Positions 1-11,435 are shown, counted from the stretch's first letter. The stretch: 64,000 bases of DNA from Siphonodentalium dalli (GCA_032622095.1 CP136063.1:210286355-210350354), one strand, 5' to 3'. The notes: generated by a model from the letters alone, not told the origin. Numbers and translations are program-made.

Positions 1-438
1 CAACAACTCTCCTTCCCAACTGCACATTTGTATGCATTCACCTATAAGTGACATGTCCGAATCAACAACTGCACTTTGGTTGACCCATTTGTACAATCCA
101 TATGTTACAACCATACAGCCACGTGTCAAATCGAAAGACAGAGTTGTCCATCCTTGCCCACATACAACACTCGATGTTTGTAAACCAAGATCACGACACT
201 GTGCATGCATTGCCAAGGGGGCATTAACTTTGACTCATCCGCCCATTGTTCACTTTGGGAAGAAACAAAAAGTGCAGGTCAGAATATATATCGTGTATTT
301 GGGAAGGGACTCAAAACAAACCCCGATCATGTGTCACCCAATTTTTTTTCTTTTAGTCGTTTGGGCTAGAATTTTTGCTCATTTTTATCGCACGGGTACA
401 CGCAAATGAAAGATGTCGACAAAACTGCGAAAATAAAA
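1..438. other. Spacer at window start, upstream of an off-window 7SL copy
   Basis: Position 1 aligns with base -1 of a 7SL gene whose body lies just left of the window, so this stretch holds that copy's upstream region and then the downstream flank of copy 1. Base 2 is A where other units have G. It carries the CGATG marker and a type A tract. No other gene is visible. Confidence 0.85.
430..438 (-). terminator. Pol III terminator of copy 1 (same offset in all copies)
   Basis: On the minus strand the RNA body ends ...GGAAC and is followed by TTTTATTTT, two T4 runs one base apart. A run of four or more T on the non-template strand is the standard polymerase III stop. The same string lies just below every copy. 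In copies 53, 56 and 68 the second run is changed to TATT, while the first is intact. Confidence 0.85.
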
Positions 439-733
439 GTTCCGGGTCCAACTATATTGGACAGGCTACTAACCGCTGACTATTCACGGGCGCGATCCCA
501 CTACTGCTTGACACGGGGACTTTTGCCTGCTGCGTTTCCGCCCTGGGCCGGTACGTCCCTCCTTAGACAACCTGACCACACGAGGCTCCCCAAGTGTGAC
601 CATATTGATGCCAAGCTTAGTGCGGACGTCCGATCGACATAGACCACCGGCTAGCAGTGACCCCATCCTCAAGCCGTCCTCCGAACCAGGCCTCCAAGTA
701 GTTAGATTACAGGAGCACACCACAACTCCCAGC
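439..733 (-). ncRNA. 7SL: 7SL SRP RNA, copy 1 (reference description)
   Basis: RNA component of the signal recognition particle, which binds signal peptides on cytosolic ribosomes, pauses elongation and docks them at the ER. Start chosen at 733 because the first 26 bases align without gaps to the 5' end of human 7SL as I remember it. Alu domain: helix 3 GGAG (5-8) pairs CUCC (19-22), then UGUAAUC (23-29), then a hairpin UCUAA/UUGGA around CUAC (28-41). S domain: GCACUAAGCUUGGCAUCAAU (111-130) is nearly as in human. Helix 6 is a 12-bp stem with GU pairs and two mismatches, capped by GGAG (145-148), the SRP19 contact. Helix 8 has a GGAA loop (195-198) and AGCAG (203-207), the SRP54 site. The return strand GUGGGAUCGCG (233-243) and the 3' Alu strand end at AAC before TTTT. 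Family length is about 300 nt; this is 295 plus terminal U residues. Variant: G105A, shared with copy 2. Tract type A. Confidence 0.93.
677..692 (-). promoter_or_regulatory. B-box-like internal promoter element in copy 1
   Basis: RNA positions about 42-57 read GGCCTGGTTCGGAGGA on the minus strand. GGTTCG is the core of the polymerase III B box (GGTTCGANNCC), but the rest fits poorly. Human 7SL has a weak internal promoter as well. T46A in copy 30 lies two bases before GTTCG. Function is inferred. Confidence 0.35.
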
Positions 734-758
734 CGACAACTCTCCTTCCCAACTGCAC

Positions 759-767
759 ATTTGTATG
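759..767 (-). promoter_or_regulatory. TATA-like element of the off-pattern -30 region (copy 1)
   Basis: Minus strand reads CATACAAAT at -34 to -26 from the inferred start at 733. Vertebrate 7SL genes use upstream sequence with polymerase III, and a degenerate TATA-like box fits this position. It recurs in all units. Copies 8 and 12 change the preceding base (ATGCGTACAAAT), and copy 39 changes the box itself to CATGCAAAT. Function is inferred from position only. Confidence 0.4.
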
Positions 768-773
768 CATTCA

Positions 774-790
774 CCTATAAGTGACATGTC
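774..790 (-). promoter_or_regulatory. Candidate proximal element, GACATGTCACTTATAGG (copy 1)
   Basis: Located at -57 to -41, where metazoan type 3 polymerase III promoters place a proximal sequence element. It holds the palindrome GACATGTC and a TTATAGG string. I do not match it to a known consensus; the call rests on position and its presence in every unit, which is weak because the whole unit is conserved. Confidence 0.25.
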
Positions 791-852
791 CGAATCAACA
801 ACTGCACTTTGGTTGACCCATTTGTACAATCCATATGTTACAACCATACAGC

Positions 853-858
853 CACGTG
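853..858. promoter_or_regulatory. CACGTG E-box at about -120 (copy 1)
   Basis: A perfect CACGTG palindrome lies about 120 bp upstream of each 7SL start. It could bind bHLH-zip factors such as USF or Myc. It survives the T-to-C change next to it seen near 19388, 23053, 24519, 25985 and 28184, but is broken to CACGGG at 54210, upstream of copy 72. Role is inference. Confidence 0.35.
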
Positions 859-963
859 TCAAATCGAAAGACAGAGTTGTCCATCCTTGCCCACATACAA
901 CACTCAATGTTTGTAAACCAAGATCACGACACTGTGCATGCATTGCCAAGGGGGCATTAACTT

Positions 964-970
964 TGACTCA
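964..970. promoter_or_regulatory. TGACTCA AP-1-like site at about -235 (copy 1)
   Basis: The 7-bp string TGACTCA matches the AP-1 consensus TGASTCA and recurs in nearly every spacer. Near 12166 it reads TGAGTCA, still a match; near 5367 (TGACTAA) and 62385 (TGACCCA) it is altered. A 7-bp match is expected by chance at modest frequency, so this is only a candidate. Confidence 0.2.
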
Positions 971-1171
971 TCCGCCCATTGTTCACTTTGGGAAGAAACA
1001 AAAAGTGCAGGTCAGAATATATATCGTGTATTTGGGAAGGGACTCAAAACAAACCCCGATCATGTGTCACCCAAATTTTTGTCTTTTAGTCGTTTGGGCT
1101 AGAATTTTTGCTCATTTTGATCGCACGGGTACACGCAAATGAAAGATGTCGACAAAACTGCGAAAATAAAA

Positions 1172-1466
1172 GTTCCGGGTCCAACTATATTGGACAGGCT
1201 ACTAACCGCTGACTATTCACGGGCGCGATCCCACTACTGCTTGACACGGGGACTTTTGCCTGCTGCGTTTCCGCCCTGGGCCGGTACGTCCCTCCTTAGA
1301 CAACCTGACCACACGAGGCTCCCCAAGTGTGACCATATTGATGCCAAGCTTAGTGCGGACGTCCGATCGACATAGACCACCGGCTAGCAGTGACCCCATC
1401 CTCAAGCCGTCCTCCGAACCAGGCCTCCAAGTAGTTAGATTACAGGAGCACACCACAACTCCCAGC
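1172..1466 (-). ncRNA. 7SL: 7SL SRP RNA, copy 2
   Basis: Carries G105A (position 1362), shared only with copy 1. Tract type C, and the spacer upstream has the CAATG marker, unlike its neighbours on the right. Confidence 0.92.
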
Positions 1467-1904
1467 CGACAACTCTCCTTCCCAACTGCACATTTGTATG
1501 CATTCACCTATAAGTGACATGTCCGAATCAACAACTGCACTTTGGTTGACCCATTTGTACAATCCATATGTTACAACCATACAGCCACGTGTCAAATCGA
1601 AAGACAGAGTTGTCCATCCTTGCCCACATACAACACTCAATGTTTGTAAACCAAGATCACGACACTGTGCATGCATTGCCAAGGGGGCATTAACTTTGAC
1701 TCATCCGCCCATTGTTCACTTTGGGAAGAAACAAAAAGTGCAGGTCAGAATATATATCGTGTATTTGGGAAGGGACTCAAAACAAACCCCGATCATGTGT
1801 CACCCAAATTTTTGTCTTTTAGTCGTTTGGGCTAGAATTTTTGCTCATTTTGATCGCACGGGTACACGCAAATGAAAGATGTCGACAAAACTGCGAAAAT
1901 AAAA

Positions 1905-2199
1905 GTTCCGGGTCCAACTATATTGGACAGGCTACTAACCGCTGACTATTCACGGGCGCGATCCCACTACTGCTTGACACGGGGACTTTTGCCTGCTGCG
2001 TTTCCGCCCTGGGCCGGTACGTCCCTCCTTAGACAACCTGACCACACGAGGCTCCCCAAGTGTGACCATATTGATGCCAAGCTTAGTGCGGACGCCCGAT
2101 CGACATAGACCACCGGCTAGCAGTGACCCCATCCTCAAGCCGTCCTCCGAACCAGGCCTCCAAGTAGTTAGATTACAGGAGCACACCACAACTCCCAGC
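1905..2199 (-). ncRNA. 7SL: 7SL SRP RNA, copy 3
   Basis: No difference from the array consensus seen. Tract type C. The next spacer on its right switches to the CGATG subfamily. Confidence 0.92.
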
Positions 2200-2637
2200 C
2201 GACAACTCTCCTTCCCAACTGCACATTTGTATGCATTCACCTATAAGTGACATGTCCGAATCAACAACTGCACTTTGGTTGACCCATTTGTACAATCCAT
2301 ATGTTACAACCATACAGCCACGTGTCAAATCGAAAGACAGAGTTGTCCATCCTTGCCCACATACAACACTCGATGTTTGTAAACCAAGATCACGACACTG
2401 TGCATGCATTGCCAAGGGGGCATTAACTTTGACTCATCCGCCCATTGTTCAGTTTGGGAAGAAACAAAAAGTGCAGGTCAGAATATATATCGTGTATTTG
2501 GGAAGGGACTCAAAACAAACCCCGATCATGTGTCACCCAATTTTTTTTCTTTTAGTCGTTTGGGCTAGAATATTTGCTCATTTTTATCGCATGGGTACAC
2601 GCAAATGAAAGATGTCGACAAAACTGCGAAAATAAAA

Positions 2638-2932
2638 GTTCCGGGTCCAACTATATTGGACAGGCTACTAACCGCTGACTATTCACGGGCGCGATCCCAC
2701 TACTGCTTGACACGGGGACTTTTGCCTGCTGCGTTTCCGCCCTGGGCCGGTACGTCCCTCCTTAGACAACCTGACCACACGAGGCTCCCCAAGTGTGACC
2801 ATATTGATGCCAAGCTTAGTGCGGACGCCCGATCGACATAGACCACCGGCTAGCAGTGACCCCATCCTCAAGCCGTCCTCCGAACCAGGCCTCCAAGTAG
2901 TTAGATTACAGGAGCACACCACAACTCCCAGC
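2638..2932 (-). ncRNA. 7SL: 7SL SRP RNA, copy 4
   Basis: Consensus RNA. Its downstream flank has several private changes (near 2452, 2572, 2582 and 2592); TTTTTATCG near 2582 is shared with copy 1. Tract type A. Confidence 0.92.
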
Positions 2933-3370
2933 CGACAACTCTCCTTCCCAACTGCACATTTGTATGCATTCACCTATAAGTGACATGTCCGAATCAACAA
3001 CTGCACTTTGGTTGACCCATTTGTACAATCCATATGTTACAACCATACAGCCACGTGTCAAATCGAAAGACAGAGTTGTCCATCCTTGCCCACATACAAC
3101 ACTCGATGTTTGTAAACCAAGATCACGACACTGTGCATGCATTGCCAAGGGGGCATTAACTTTGACTCATCCGCCCATTGTTCACTTTGGGAAGAAACAA
3201 AAAGTGCAGGTCAGAATATATATCGTGTATTTGGGAAGGGACTCAAAACAAACCCCGATCATGTGTCACCCAATTTTTTTTCTTTTAGTCGTTTGGGCTA
3301 GAATTTTTGCTCATTTTGATCGCACGGGTACACGCAAATGAAAGATGTCGACAAAACTGCGAAAATAAAA

Positions 3371-3665
3371 GTTCCGGGTCCAACTATATTGGACAGGCTA
3401 CTAACCGCTGACTATTCACGGGCGCGATCCCACTACTGCTTGACACGGGGACTTTTGCCTGCTGCGTTTCCGCCCTGGGCCGGTACGTCCCTCCTTAGAC
3501 AACCTGACCACACGAGGCTCCCCAAGTGTGACCATATTGATGCCAAGCTTAGTGCGGACGCCCGATCGACATAGACCACCGGCTAGCAGTGACCCCATCC
3601 TCAAGCCGTCCTCCGAACCAGGCCTCCAAGTAGTTAGATTACAGGAGCACACCACAACTCCCAGC
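3371..3665 (-). ncRNA. 7SL: 7SL SRP RNA, copy 5
   Basis: Consensus RNA; tract type A. Confidence 0.92.
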
Positions 3666-4103
3666 CGACAACTCTCCTTCCCAACTGCACATTTGTATGC
3701 ATTCACCTATAAGTGACATGTCCGAATCAACAACTGCACTTTGGTTGACCCATTTGTACAATCCATATGTTACAACCATACAGCCACGTGTCAAATCGAA
3801 AGACAGAGTTGTCCATCCTTGCCCACATACAACACTCGATGTTTGTAAACCAAGATCACGACACTGTGCATGCATTGCCAAGGGGGCATTAACTTTGACT
3901 CATCCGCCCATTGTTCACTTTGGGAAGAAACAAAAAGTGCAGGTCAGAATATATATCGTGTATTTGGGAAGGGACTCAAAACAAACCCCGATCATGTGTC
4001 ACCCAATTTTTTTTCTTTTAGTCGTTTGGGCTAGAATTTTTGCTCATTTTGATCGCACGGGTACACGCAAATGAAAGATGTCGACAAAACTGCGAAAATA
4101 AAA

Positions 4104-4398
4104 GTTCCGGGTCCAACTATATTGGACAGGCTACTAACCGCTGACTATTCACGGGCGCGATCCCACTACTGCTTGACACGGGGACTTTTGCCTGCTGCGT
4201 TTCCGCCCTGGGCCGGTACGTCCCTCCTTAGACAACCTGACCACACGAGGCTCCCCAAGTGTGACCATATTGATGCCAAGCTTAGTGCGGACGCCCGATC
4301 GACATAGACCACCGGCTAGCAGTGACCCCATCCTCAAGCCGTCCTCCGAACCAGGCCTCCAAGTAGTTAGATTACAGGAGCACACCACAACTCCCAGC
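4104..4398 (-). ncRNA. 7SL: 7SL SRP RNA, copy 6
   Basis: Consensus RNA; tract type A. Confidence 0.92.
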
Positions 4399-4836
4399 CG
4401 ACAACTCTCCTTCCCAACTGCACATTTGTATGCATTCACCTATAAGTGACATGTCCGAATCAACAACTGCACTTTGGTTGACCCATTTGTACAATCCATA
4501 TGTTACAACCATACAGCCACGTGTCAAATCGAAAGACAGAGTTGTCCATCCTTGCCCACATACAACACTCGATGTTTGTAAACCAAGATCACGACACTGT
4601 GCATGCATTGCCAAGGGGGCATTAACTTTGACTCATCCGCCCATTGTTCACTTTGGGAAGAAACAAAAAGTGCAGGTCAGAATATATATCGTGTATTTGG
4701 GAAGGGACTCAAAACAAACCCCGATCATGTGTCACCCAATTTTTTTTCTTTTAGTCGTTTGGGCTAGAATTTTTGCTCATTTTGATCGCACGGGTACACG
4801 CAAATGAATTATGTCGACAAAACTGCGAAAATAAAA

Positions 4837-5131
4837 GTTCCGGGTCCAACTATATTGGACAGGCTACTAACCGCTGACTATTCACGGGCGCGATCCCACT
4901 ACTGCTTGACACGGGGACTTTTGCCTGCTGCGTTTCCGCCCTGGGCCGGTACGTCCCTCCTTAGACAACCTGACCACACGAGGCTCCCCAAGTGTGACCA
5001 TATTGATGCCAAGCTTAGTGCGGACGCCCGATCGACATAGACCACCGGCTAGCAGTGACCCCATCCTCAAGCCGTCCTCCGAACCAGGCCTCCAAGTAGT
5101 TAGATTACAGGAGCACACCACAACTCCCAGC
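4837..5131 (-). ncRNA. 7SL: 7SL SRP RNA, copy 7
   Basis: Consensus RNA; tract type A. A two-base change (AG to TT at 4809-4810) lies about 28 bp beyond the 3' end. The AP-1-like site upstream is changed near 5367. Confidence 0.92.
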
Positions 5132-5569
5132 CGACAACTCTCCTTCCCAACTGCACATTTGTATGCATTCACCTATAAGTGACATGTCCGAATCAACAAC
5201 TGCACTTTGGTTGACCCATTTGTACAATCCATATGTTACAACCATACAGCCACGTGTCAAATCGAAAGACAGAGTTGTCCATCCTTGCCCACATACAACA
5301 CTCGATGTTTGTAAACCAAGATCACGACACTGTGCATGCATTGCCAAGGGGGCATTAACTTTGACTAATCCGCCCATTGTTCACTTTGGGAAGAAACAAA
5401 AAGTGCAGGTCAGAATATATATCGTGTATTTGGGAAGGGACTCAAAACAAACCCCGATCATGTGTCACCCAATTTTTTTTCTTTTAGTCGTTTGGGCTAG
5501 AATTTTTGCTCATTTTGATCGCACGGGTACACGCAAATGAAAGATGTCGACAAAACTGCGAAAATAAAA

Positions 5570-5864
5570 GTTCCGGGTCCAACTATATTGGACAGGCTAC
5601 TAACCGCTGACTATTCACGGGCGCGATCCCACTACTGCTTGACACGGGGACTTTTGCCTGCTGCGTTTCCGCCCTGGGCCGGTACGTCCCTCCTTAGACA
5701 ACCTGACCACACGAGGCTCCCCAAGTGTGACCATATTGATGCCAAGCTTAGTGCGGACGCCCGATCGACATAGACCACTGGCTAGCAGTGACCCCATCCT
5801 CAAGCCGTCCTCCGAACCAGGCCTCCAAGTAGTTAGATTACAGGAGCACACCACAACTCCCAGC
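5570..5864 (-). ncRNA. 7SL: 7SL SRP RNA, copy 8
   Basis: G86A (position 5779) and a T-to-C change at 5897 next to the TATA-like box. Both recur in copy 12, which is four units away. Tract type A. Confidence 0.92.
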
Positions 5865-6302
5865 CGACAACTCTCCTTCCCAACTGCACATTTGTACGCA
5901 TTCACCTATAAGTGACATGTCCGAATCAACAACTGCACTTTGGTTGACCCATTTGTACAATCCATATGTTACAACCATACAGCCACGTGTCAAATCGAAA
6001 GACAGAGTTGTCCATCCTTGCCCACATACAACACTCGATGTTTGTAAACCAAGATCACGACACTGTGCATGCATTGCCAAGGGGGCATTAACTTTGACTC
6101 ATCCGCCCATTGTTCACTTTGGGAAGAAACAAAAAGTGCAGGTCAGAATATATATCGTGTATTTGGGAAGGGACTCAAAACAAACCCCGATCATGTGTCA
6201 CCCAATTTTTTTTCTTTTAGTCGTTTGGGCTAGAATTTTTGCTCATTTTGATCGCACGGGTACACGCAAATGAAAGATGTCGACAAAACTGCGAAAATAA
6301 AA

Positions 6303-6597
6303 GTTCCGGGTCCAACTATATTGGACAGGCTACTAACCGCTGACTATTCACGGGCGCGATCCCACTACTGCTTGACACGGGGACTTTTGCCTGCTGCGTT
6401 TCCGCCCTGGGCCGGTACGTCCCTCCTTAGACAACCTGACCACACGAGGCTCCCCAAGTGTGACCATATTGATGCCAAGCTTAGTGCGGACGCCCGATCG
6501 ACATAGACCACCGGCTAGCAGTGACCCCATCCTCAAGCCGTCCTCCGAACCAGGCCTCCAAGTAGTTAGATTACAGGAGCACACCACAACTCCCAGC
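6303..6597 (-). ncRNA. 7SL: 7SL SRP RNA, copy 9
   Basis: Consensus RNA; tract type A. Confidence 0.92.
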
Positions 6598-7036
6598 CGA
6601 CAACTCTCCTTCCCAACTGCACATTTGTATGCATTCACCTATAAGTGACATGTCCGAATCAACAACTGCACTTTGGTTGACCCATTTGTACAATCCATAT
6701 GTTACAACCATACAGCCACGTGTCAAATCGAAAGACAGAGTTGTCCATCCTTGCCCACATACAACACTCGATGTTTGTAAACCAAGATCACGACACTGTG
6801 CATGCATTGCCAAGGGGGCATTAACTTTGACTCATCCGCCCATTGTTCACTTTGGGAAGAAACAAAAAGTGCAGGTCAGAATATATATCGTGTATTTGGG
6901 AAGGGACTCAAAACAAACCCCGATCATGTGTCACCCAATTTTTTTTTCTTTTAGTCGTTTGGGCTAGAATTTTTGCTCATTTTGATCGCACGGGTACACG
7001 CAAATGAAAGATGTCGACAAAACTGCGAAAATAAAA

Positions 7037-7331
7037 GTTCCGGGTCCAACTATATTGGACAGGCTACTAACCGCTGACTATTCACGGGCGCGATCCCACT
7101 ACTGCTTGACACGGGGACTTTTGCCTGCTGCGTTTCCGCCCTGGGCCGGTACGTCCCTCCTTAGACAACCTGACCACACGAGGCTCCCCAAGTGTGACCA
7201 TATTGATGCCAAGCTTAGTGCGGACGCCCGATCGACATAGACCACCGGCTAGCAGTGACCCCATCCTCAAGCCGTCCTCCGAACCAGGCCTCCAAGTAGT
7301 TAGATTACAGGAGCACACCACAACTCCCAGC
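7037..7331 (-). ncRNA. 7SL: 7SL SRP RNA, copy 10
   Basis: Consensus RNA. The tract has nine T instead of eight (6939-6947), as in copy 14. Confidence 0.92.
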
Positions 7332-7769
7332 CGACAACTCTCCTTCCCAACTGCACATTTGTATGCATTCACCTATAAGTGACATGTCCGAATCAACAAC
7401 TGCACTTTGGTTGACCCATTTGTACAATCCATATGTTACAACCATACAGCCACGTGTCAAATCGAAAGACAGAGTTGTCCATCCTTGCCCACATACAACA
7501 CTCGATGTTTGTAAACCAAGATCACGACACTGTGCATGCATTGCCAAGGGGGCATTAACTTTGACTCATCCGCCCATTGTTCACTTTGGGAAGAAACAAA
7601 AAGTGCAGGTCAGAATATATATCGTGTATTTGGGAAGGGACTCAAAACAAACCCCGATCATGTGTCACCCAATTTTTTTTCTTTTAGTCGTTTGGGCTAG
7701 AATTTTTGCTCATTTTGATCGCACGGGTACACGCAAATGAAAGATGTCGACAAAACTGCGAAAATAAAA

Positions 7770-8064
7770 GTTCCGGGTCCAACTATATTGGACAGGCTAC
7801 TAACCGCTGACTATTCACGGGCGCGATCCCACTACTGCTTGACACGGGGACTTTTGCCTGCTGCGTTTCCGCCCTGGGCCGGTACGTCCCTCCTTAGACA
7901 ACCTGACCACCCGAGGCTCCCCAAGTGTGACCATATTGATGCCAAGCTTAGTGCGGACGCCCGATCGACATAGACCACCGGCTAGCAGTGACCCCATCCT
8001 CAAGCCGTCCTCCGAACCAGGCCTCCAAGTAGTTAGATTACAGGAGCACACCACAACTCCCAGC
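7770..8064 (-). ncRNA. 7SL: 7SL SRP RNA, copy 11
   Basis: U154G (position 7911) in the helix 6 stem, shared with copy 15. It turns the A137-U154 pair into an A-G mismatch in my fold. Tract type A. Confidence 0.92.
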
Positions 8065-8502
8065 CGACAACTCTCCTTCCCAACTGCACATTTGTATGCA
8101 TTCACCTATAAGTGACATGTCCGAATCAACAACTGCACTTTGGTTGACCCATTTGTACAATCCATATGTTACAACCATACAGCCACGTGTCAAATCGAAA
8201 GACAGAGTTGTCCATCCTTGCCCACATACAACACTCGATGTTTGTAAACCAAGATCACGACACTGTGCATGCATTGCCAAGGGGGCATTAACTTTGACTC
8301 ATCCGCCCATTGTTCACTTTGGGAAGAAACAAAAAGTGCAGGTCAGAATATATATCGTGTATTTGGGAAGGGACTCAAAACAAACCCCGATCATGTGTCA
8401 CCCAATTTTTTTTCTTTTAGTCGTTTGGGCTAGAATTTTTGCTCATTTTGATCGCACGGGTACACGCAAATGAAAGATGTCGACAAAACTGCGAAAATAA
8501 AA

Positions 8503-8797
8503 GTTCCGGGTCCAACTATATTGGACAGGCTACTAACCGCTGACTATTCACGGGCGCGATCCCACTACTGCTTGACACGGGGACTTTTGCCTGCTGCGTT
8601 TCCGCCCTGGGCCGGTACGTCCCTCCTTAGACAACCTGACCACACGAGGCTCCCCAAGTGTGACCATATTGATGCCAAGCTTAGTGCGGACGCCCGATCG
8701 ACATAGACCACTGGCTAGCAGTGACCCCATCCTCAAGCCGTCCTCCGAACCAGGCCTCCAAGTAGTTAGATTACAGGAGCACACCACAACTCCCAGC
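8503..8797 (-). ncRNA. 7SL: 7SL SRP RNA, copy 12
   Basis: G86A (8712) and the upstream C at 8830, as in copy 8. Tract type A. Confidence 0.92.
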
Positions 8798-9235
8798 CGA
8801 CAACTCTCCTTCCCAACTGCACATTTGTACGCATTCACCTATAAGTGACATGTCCGAATCAACAACTGCACTTTGGTTGACCCATTTGTACAATCCATAT
8901 GTTACAACCATACAGCCACGTGTCAAATCGAAAGACAGAGTTGTCCATCCTTGCCCACATACAACACTCGATGTTTGTAAACCAAGATCACGACACTGTG
9001 CATGCATTGCCAAGGGGGCATTAACTTTGACTCATCCGCCCATTGTTCACTTTGGGAAGAAACAAAAAGTGCAGGTCAGAATATATATCGTGTATTTGGG
9101 AAGGGACTCAAAACAAACCCCGATCATGTGTCACCCAATTTTTTTTCATTTAGTCGTTTGGGCTAGAATTTTTGCTCATTTTGATCGCACGGGTACACGC
9201 AAATGAAAGATGTCGACAAAACTGCGAAAATAAAA

Positions 9236-9530
9236 GTTCCGGGTCCAACTATATTGGACAGGCTACTAACCGCTGACTATTCACGGGCGCGATCCCACTA
9301 CTGCTTGACACGGGGACTTTTGCCTGCTGCGTTTCCGCCCTGGGCCGGTACGTCCCTCCTTAGACAACCTGACCACACGAGGCTCCCCAAGTGTGACCAT
9401 ATTGATGCCAAGCTTAGTGCGGACGCCCGATCGACATAGACCACCGGCTAGCAGTGACCCCATCCTCAAGCCGTCCTCCGAACCAGGCCTCCAAGTAGTT
9501 AGATTACAGGAGCACACCACAACTCCCAGC
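9236..9530 (-). ncRNA. 7SL: 7SL SRP RNA, copy 13
   Basis: Consensus RNA. The tract reads TTTCATTT, a change absent from its block partner copy 9, so it arose after the block duplication. Confidence 0.92.
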
Positions 9531-9969
9531 CGACAACTCTCCTTCCCAACTGCACATTTGTATGCATTCACCTATAAGTGACATGTCCGAATCAACAACT
9601 GCACTTTGGTTGACCCATTTGTACAATCCATATGTTACAACCATACAGCCACGTGTCAAATCGAAAGACAGAGTTGTCCATCCTTGCCCACATACAACAC
9701 TCGATGTTTGTAAACCAAGATCACGACACTGTGCATGCATTGCCAAGGGGGCATTAACTTTGACTCATCCGCCCATTGTTCACTTTGGGAAGAAACAAAA
9801 AGTGCAGGTCAGAATATATATCGTGTATTTGGGAAGGGACTCAAAACAAACCCCGATCATGTGTCACCCAATTTTTTTTTCTTTTAGTCGTTTGGGCTAG
9901 AATTTTTGCTCATTTTGATCGCACGGGTACACGCAAATGAAAGATGTCGACAAAACTGCGAAAATAAAA

Positions 9970-10264
9970 GTTCCGGGTCCAACTATATTGGACAGGCTAC
10001 TAACCGCTGACTATTCACGGGCGCGATCCCACTACTGCTTGACACGGGGACTTTTGCCTGCTGCGTTTCCGCCCTGGGCCGGTACGTCCCTCCTTAGACA
10101 ACCTGACCACACGAGGCTCCCCAAGTGTGACCATATTGATGCCAAGCTTAGTGCGGACGCCCGATCGACATAGACCACCGGCTAGCAGTGACCCCATCCT
10201 CAAGCCGTCCTCCGAACCAGGCCTCCAAGTAGTTAGATTACAGGAGCACACCACAACTCCCAGC
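9970..10264 (-). ncRNA. 7SL: 7SL SRP RNA, copy 14
   Basis: Consensus RNA. Nine-T tract (9872-9880), as in copy 10. Confidence 0.92.
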
Positions 10265-10702
10265 CGACAACTCTCCTTCCCAACTGCACATTTGTATGCA
10301 TTCACCTATAAGTGACATGTCCGAATCAACAACTGCACTTTGGTTGACCCATTTGTACAATCCATATGTTACAACCATACAGCCACGTGTCAAATCGAAA
10401 GACAGAGTTGTCCATCCTTGCCCACATACAACACTCGATGTTTGTAAACCAAGATCACGACACTGTGCATGCATTGCCAAGGGGGCATTAACTTTGACTC
10501 ATCCGCCCATTGTTCACTTTGGGAAGAAACAAAAAGTGCAGGTCAGAATATATATCGTGTATTTGGGAAGGGACTCAAAACAAACCCCGATCATGTGTCA
10601 CCCAATTTTTTTTCTTTTAGTCGTTTGGGCTAGAATTTTTGCTCATTTTGATCGCACGGGTACACGCAAATGAAAGATGTCGACAAAACTGCGAAAATAA
10701 AA

Positions 10703-10997
10703 GTTCCGGGTCCAACTATATTGGACAGGCTACTAACCGCTGACTATTCACGGGCGCGATCCCACTACTGCTTGACACGGGGACTTTTGCCTGCTGCGTT
10801 TCCGCCCTGGGCCGGTACGTCCCTCCTTAGACAACCTGACCACCCGAGGCTCCCCAAGTGTGACCATATTGATGCCAAGCTTAGTGCGGACGCCCGATCG
10901 ACATAGACCACCGGCTAGCAGTGACCCCATCCTCAAGCCGTCCTCCGAACCAGGCCTCCAAGTAGTTAGATTACAGGAGCACACCACAACTCCCAGC
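10703..10997 (-). ncRNA. 7SL: 7SL SRP RNA, copy 15
   Basis: U154G (10844) in helix 6, as in copy 11. Tract type A. Confidence 0.92.
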
Positions 10998-11435
10998 CGA
11001 CAACTCTCCTTCCCAACTGCACATTTGTATGCATTCACCTATAAGTGACATGTCCGAATCAACAACTGCACTTTGGTTGACCCATTTGTACAATCCATAT
11101 GTTACAACCATACAGCCACGTGTCAAATCGAAAGACAGAGTTGTCCATCCTTGCCCACATACAACACTCGATGTTTGTAAACCAAGATCACGACACTGTG
11201 CATGCATTGCCAAGGGGGCATTAACTTTGACTCATCCGCCCATTGTTCACTTTGGGAAGAAACAAAAAGTGCAGGTCAGAATATATATCGTGTATTTGGG
11301 AAGGGACTCAAAACAAACCCCGATCATGTGTCACCCAATTTTTTTTCTTTTAGTCGTTTGGGCTAGAATTTTTGCTCATTTTGATCGCACGGGTACACGC
11401 AAATGAAAGATGTCGACAAAACTGCGAAAATAAAA

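Larger units (their letters stand above)
5570..11435. repeat. Four-unit higher-order repeat, two blocks (period 2,933 bp)
   Basis: Shared rare variants at 5779/8712, 5897/8830, the nine-T tract at 6939/9872 and 7911/10844 are all 2,933 bp apart (4 x 733 + 1). Exact ends are uncertain: the left limit lies between 5367 and 5779. The second block gained TTTCATTT in copy 13. Confidence 0.92.

Noticed and set aside
32-409. Open frame of 125 codons on the plus strand in the spacer, repeated in most units
   Set aside because: It recurs only because the unit recurs. One-base indels in the T tract shift its frame in copies 10, 14, 61 and 65, it has no recognisable domain, and it lies antisense to the upstream region of a Pol III gene.
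653-733. Possible 5S rRNA (CTACTTGGAGGCCTGGTTCG resembles parts of 5S)
   Set aside because: The blocks are in the wrong order for 5S and the surrounding sequence fits 7SL from end to end.
406-784. Open frames of 78, 62, 96 and 80 codons in or overlapping the 7SL gene
   Set aside because: They are shadows of the structured RNA in other frames and strands. Their residues follow the RNA sequence and match no protein family I know.
781-791. p53-like half site around GGACATGTCA
   Set aside because: One base off the consensus and alone; chance match is likely.
801-845. Small RNA or tRNA in the spacer (GGTTG ... CAACC inverted pair)
   Set aside because: Only a 5-bp stem with no tRNA A or B box, cloverleaf or other known fold.
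438-1172. Protein-free satellite DNA
   Set aside because: The period and homogeneity look like a satellite, but the unit holds a complete 7SL RNA with its key motifs and a Pol III stop.
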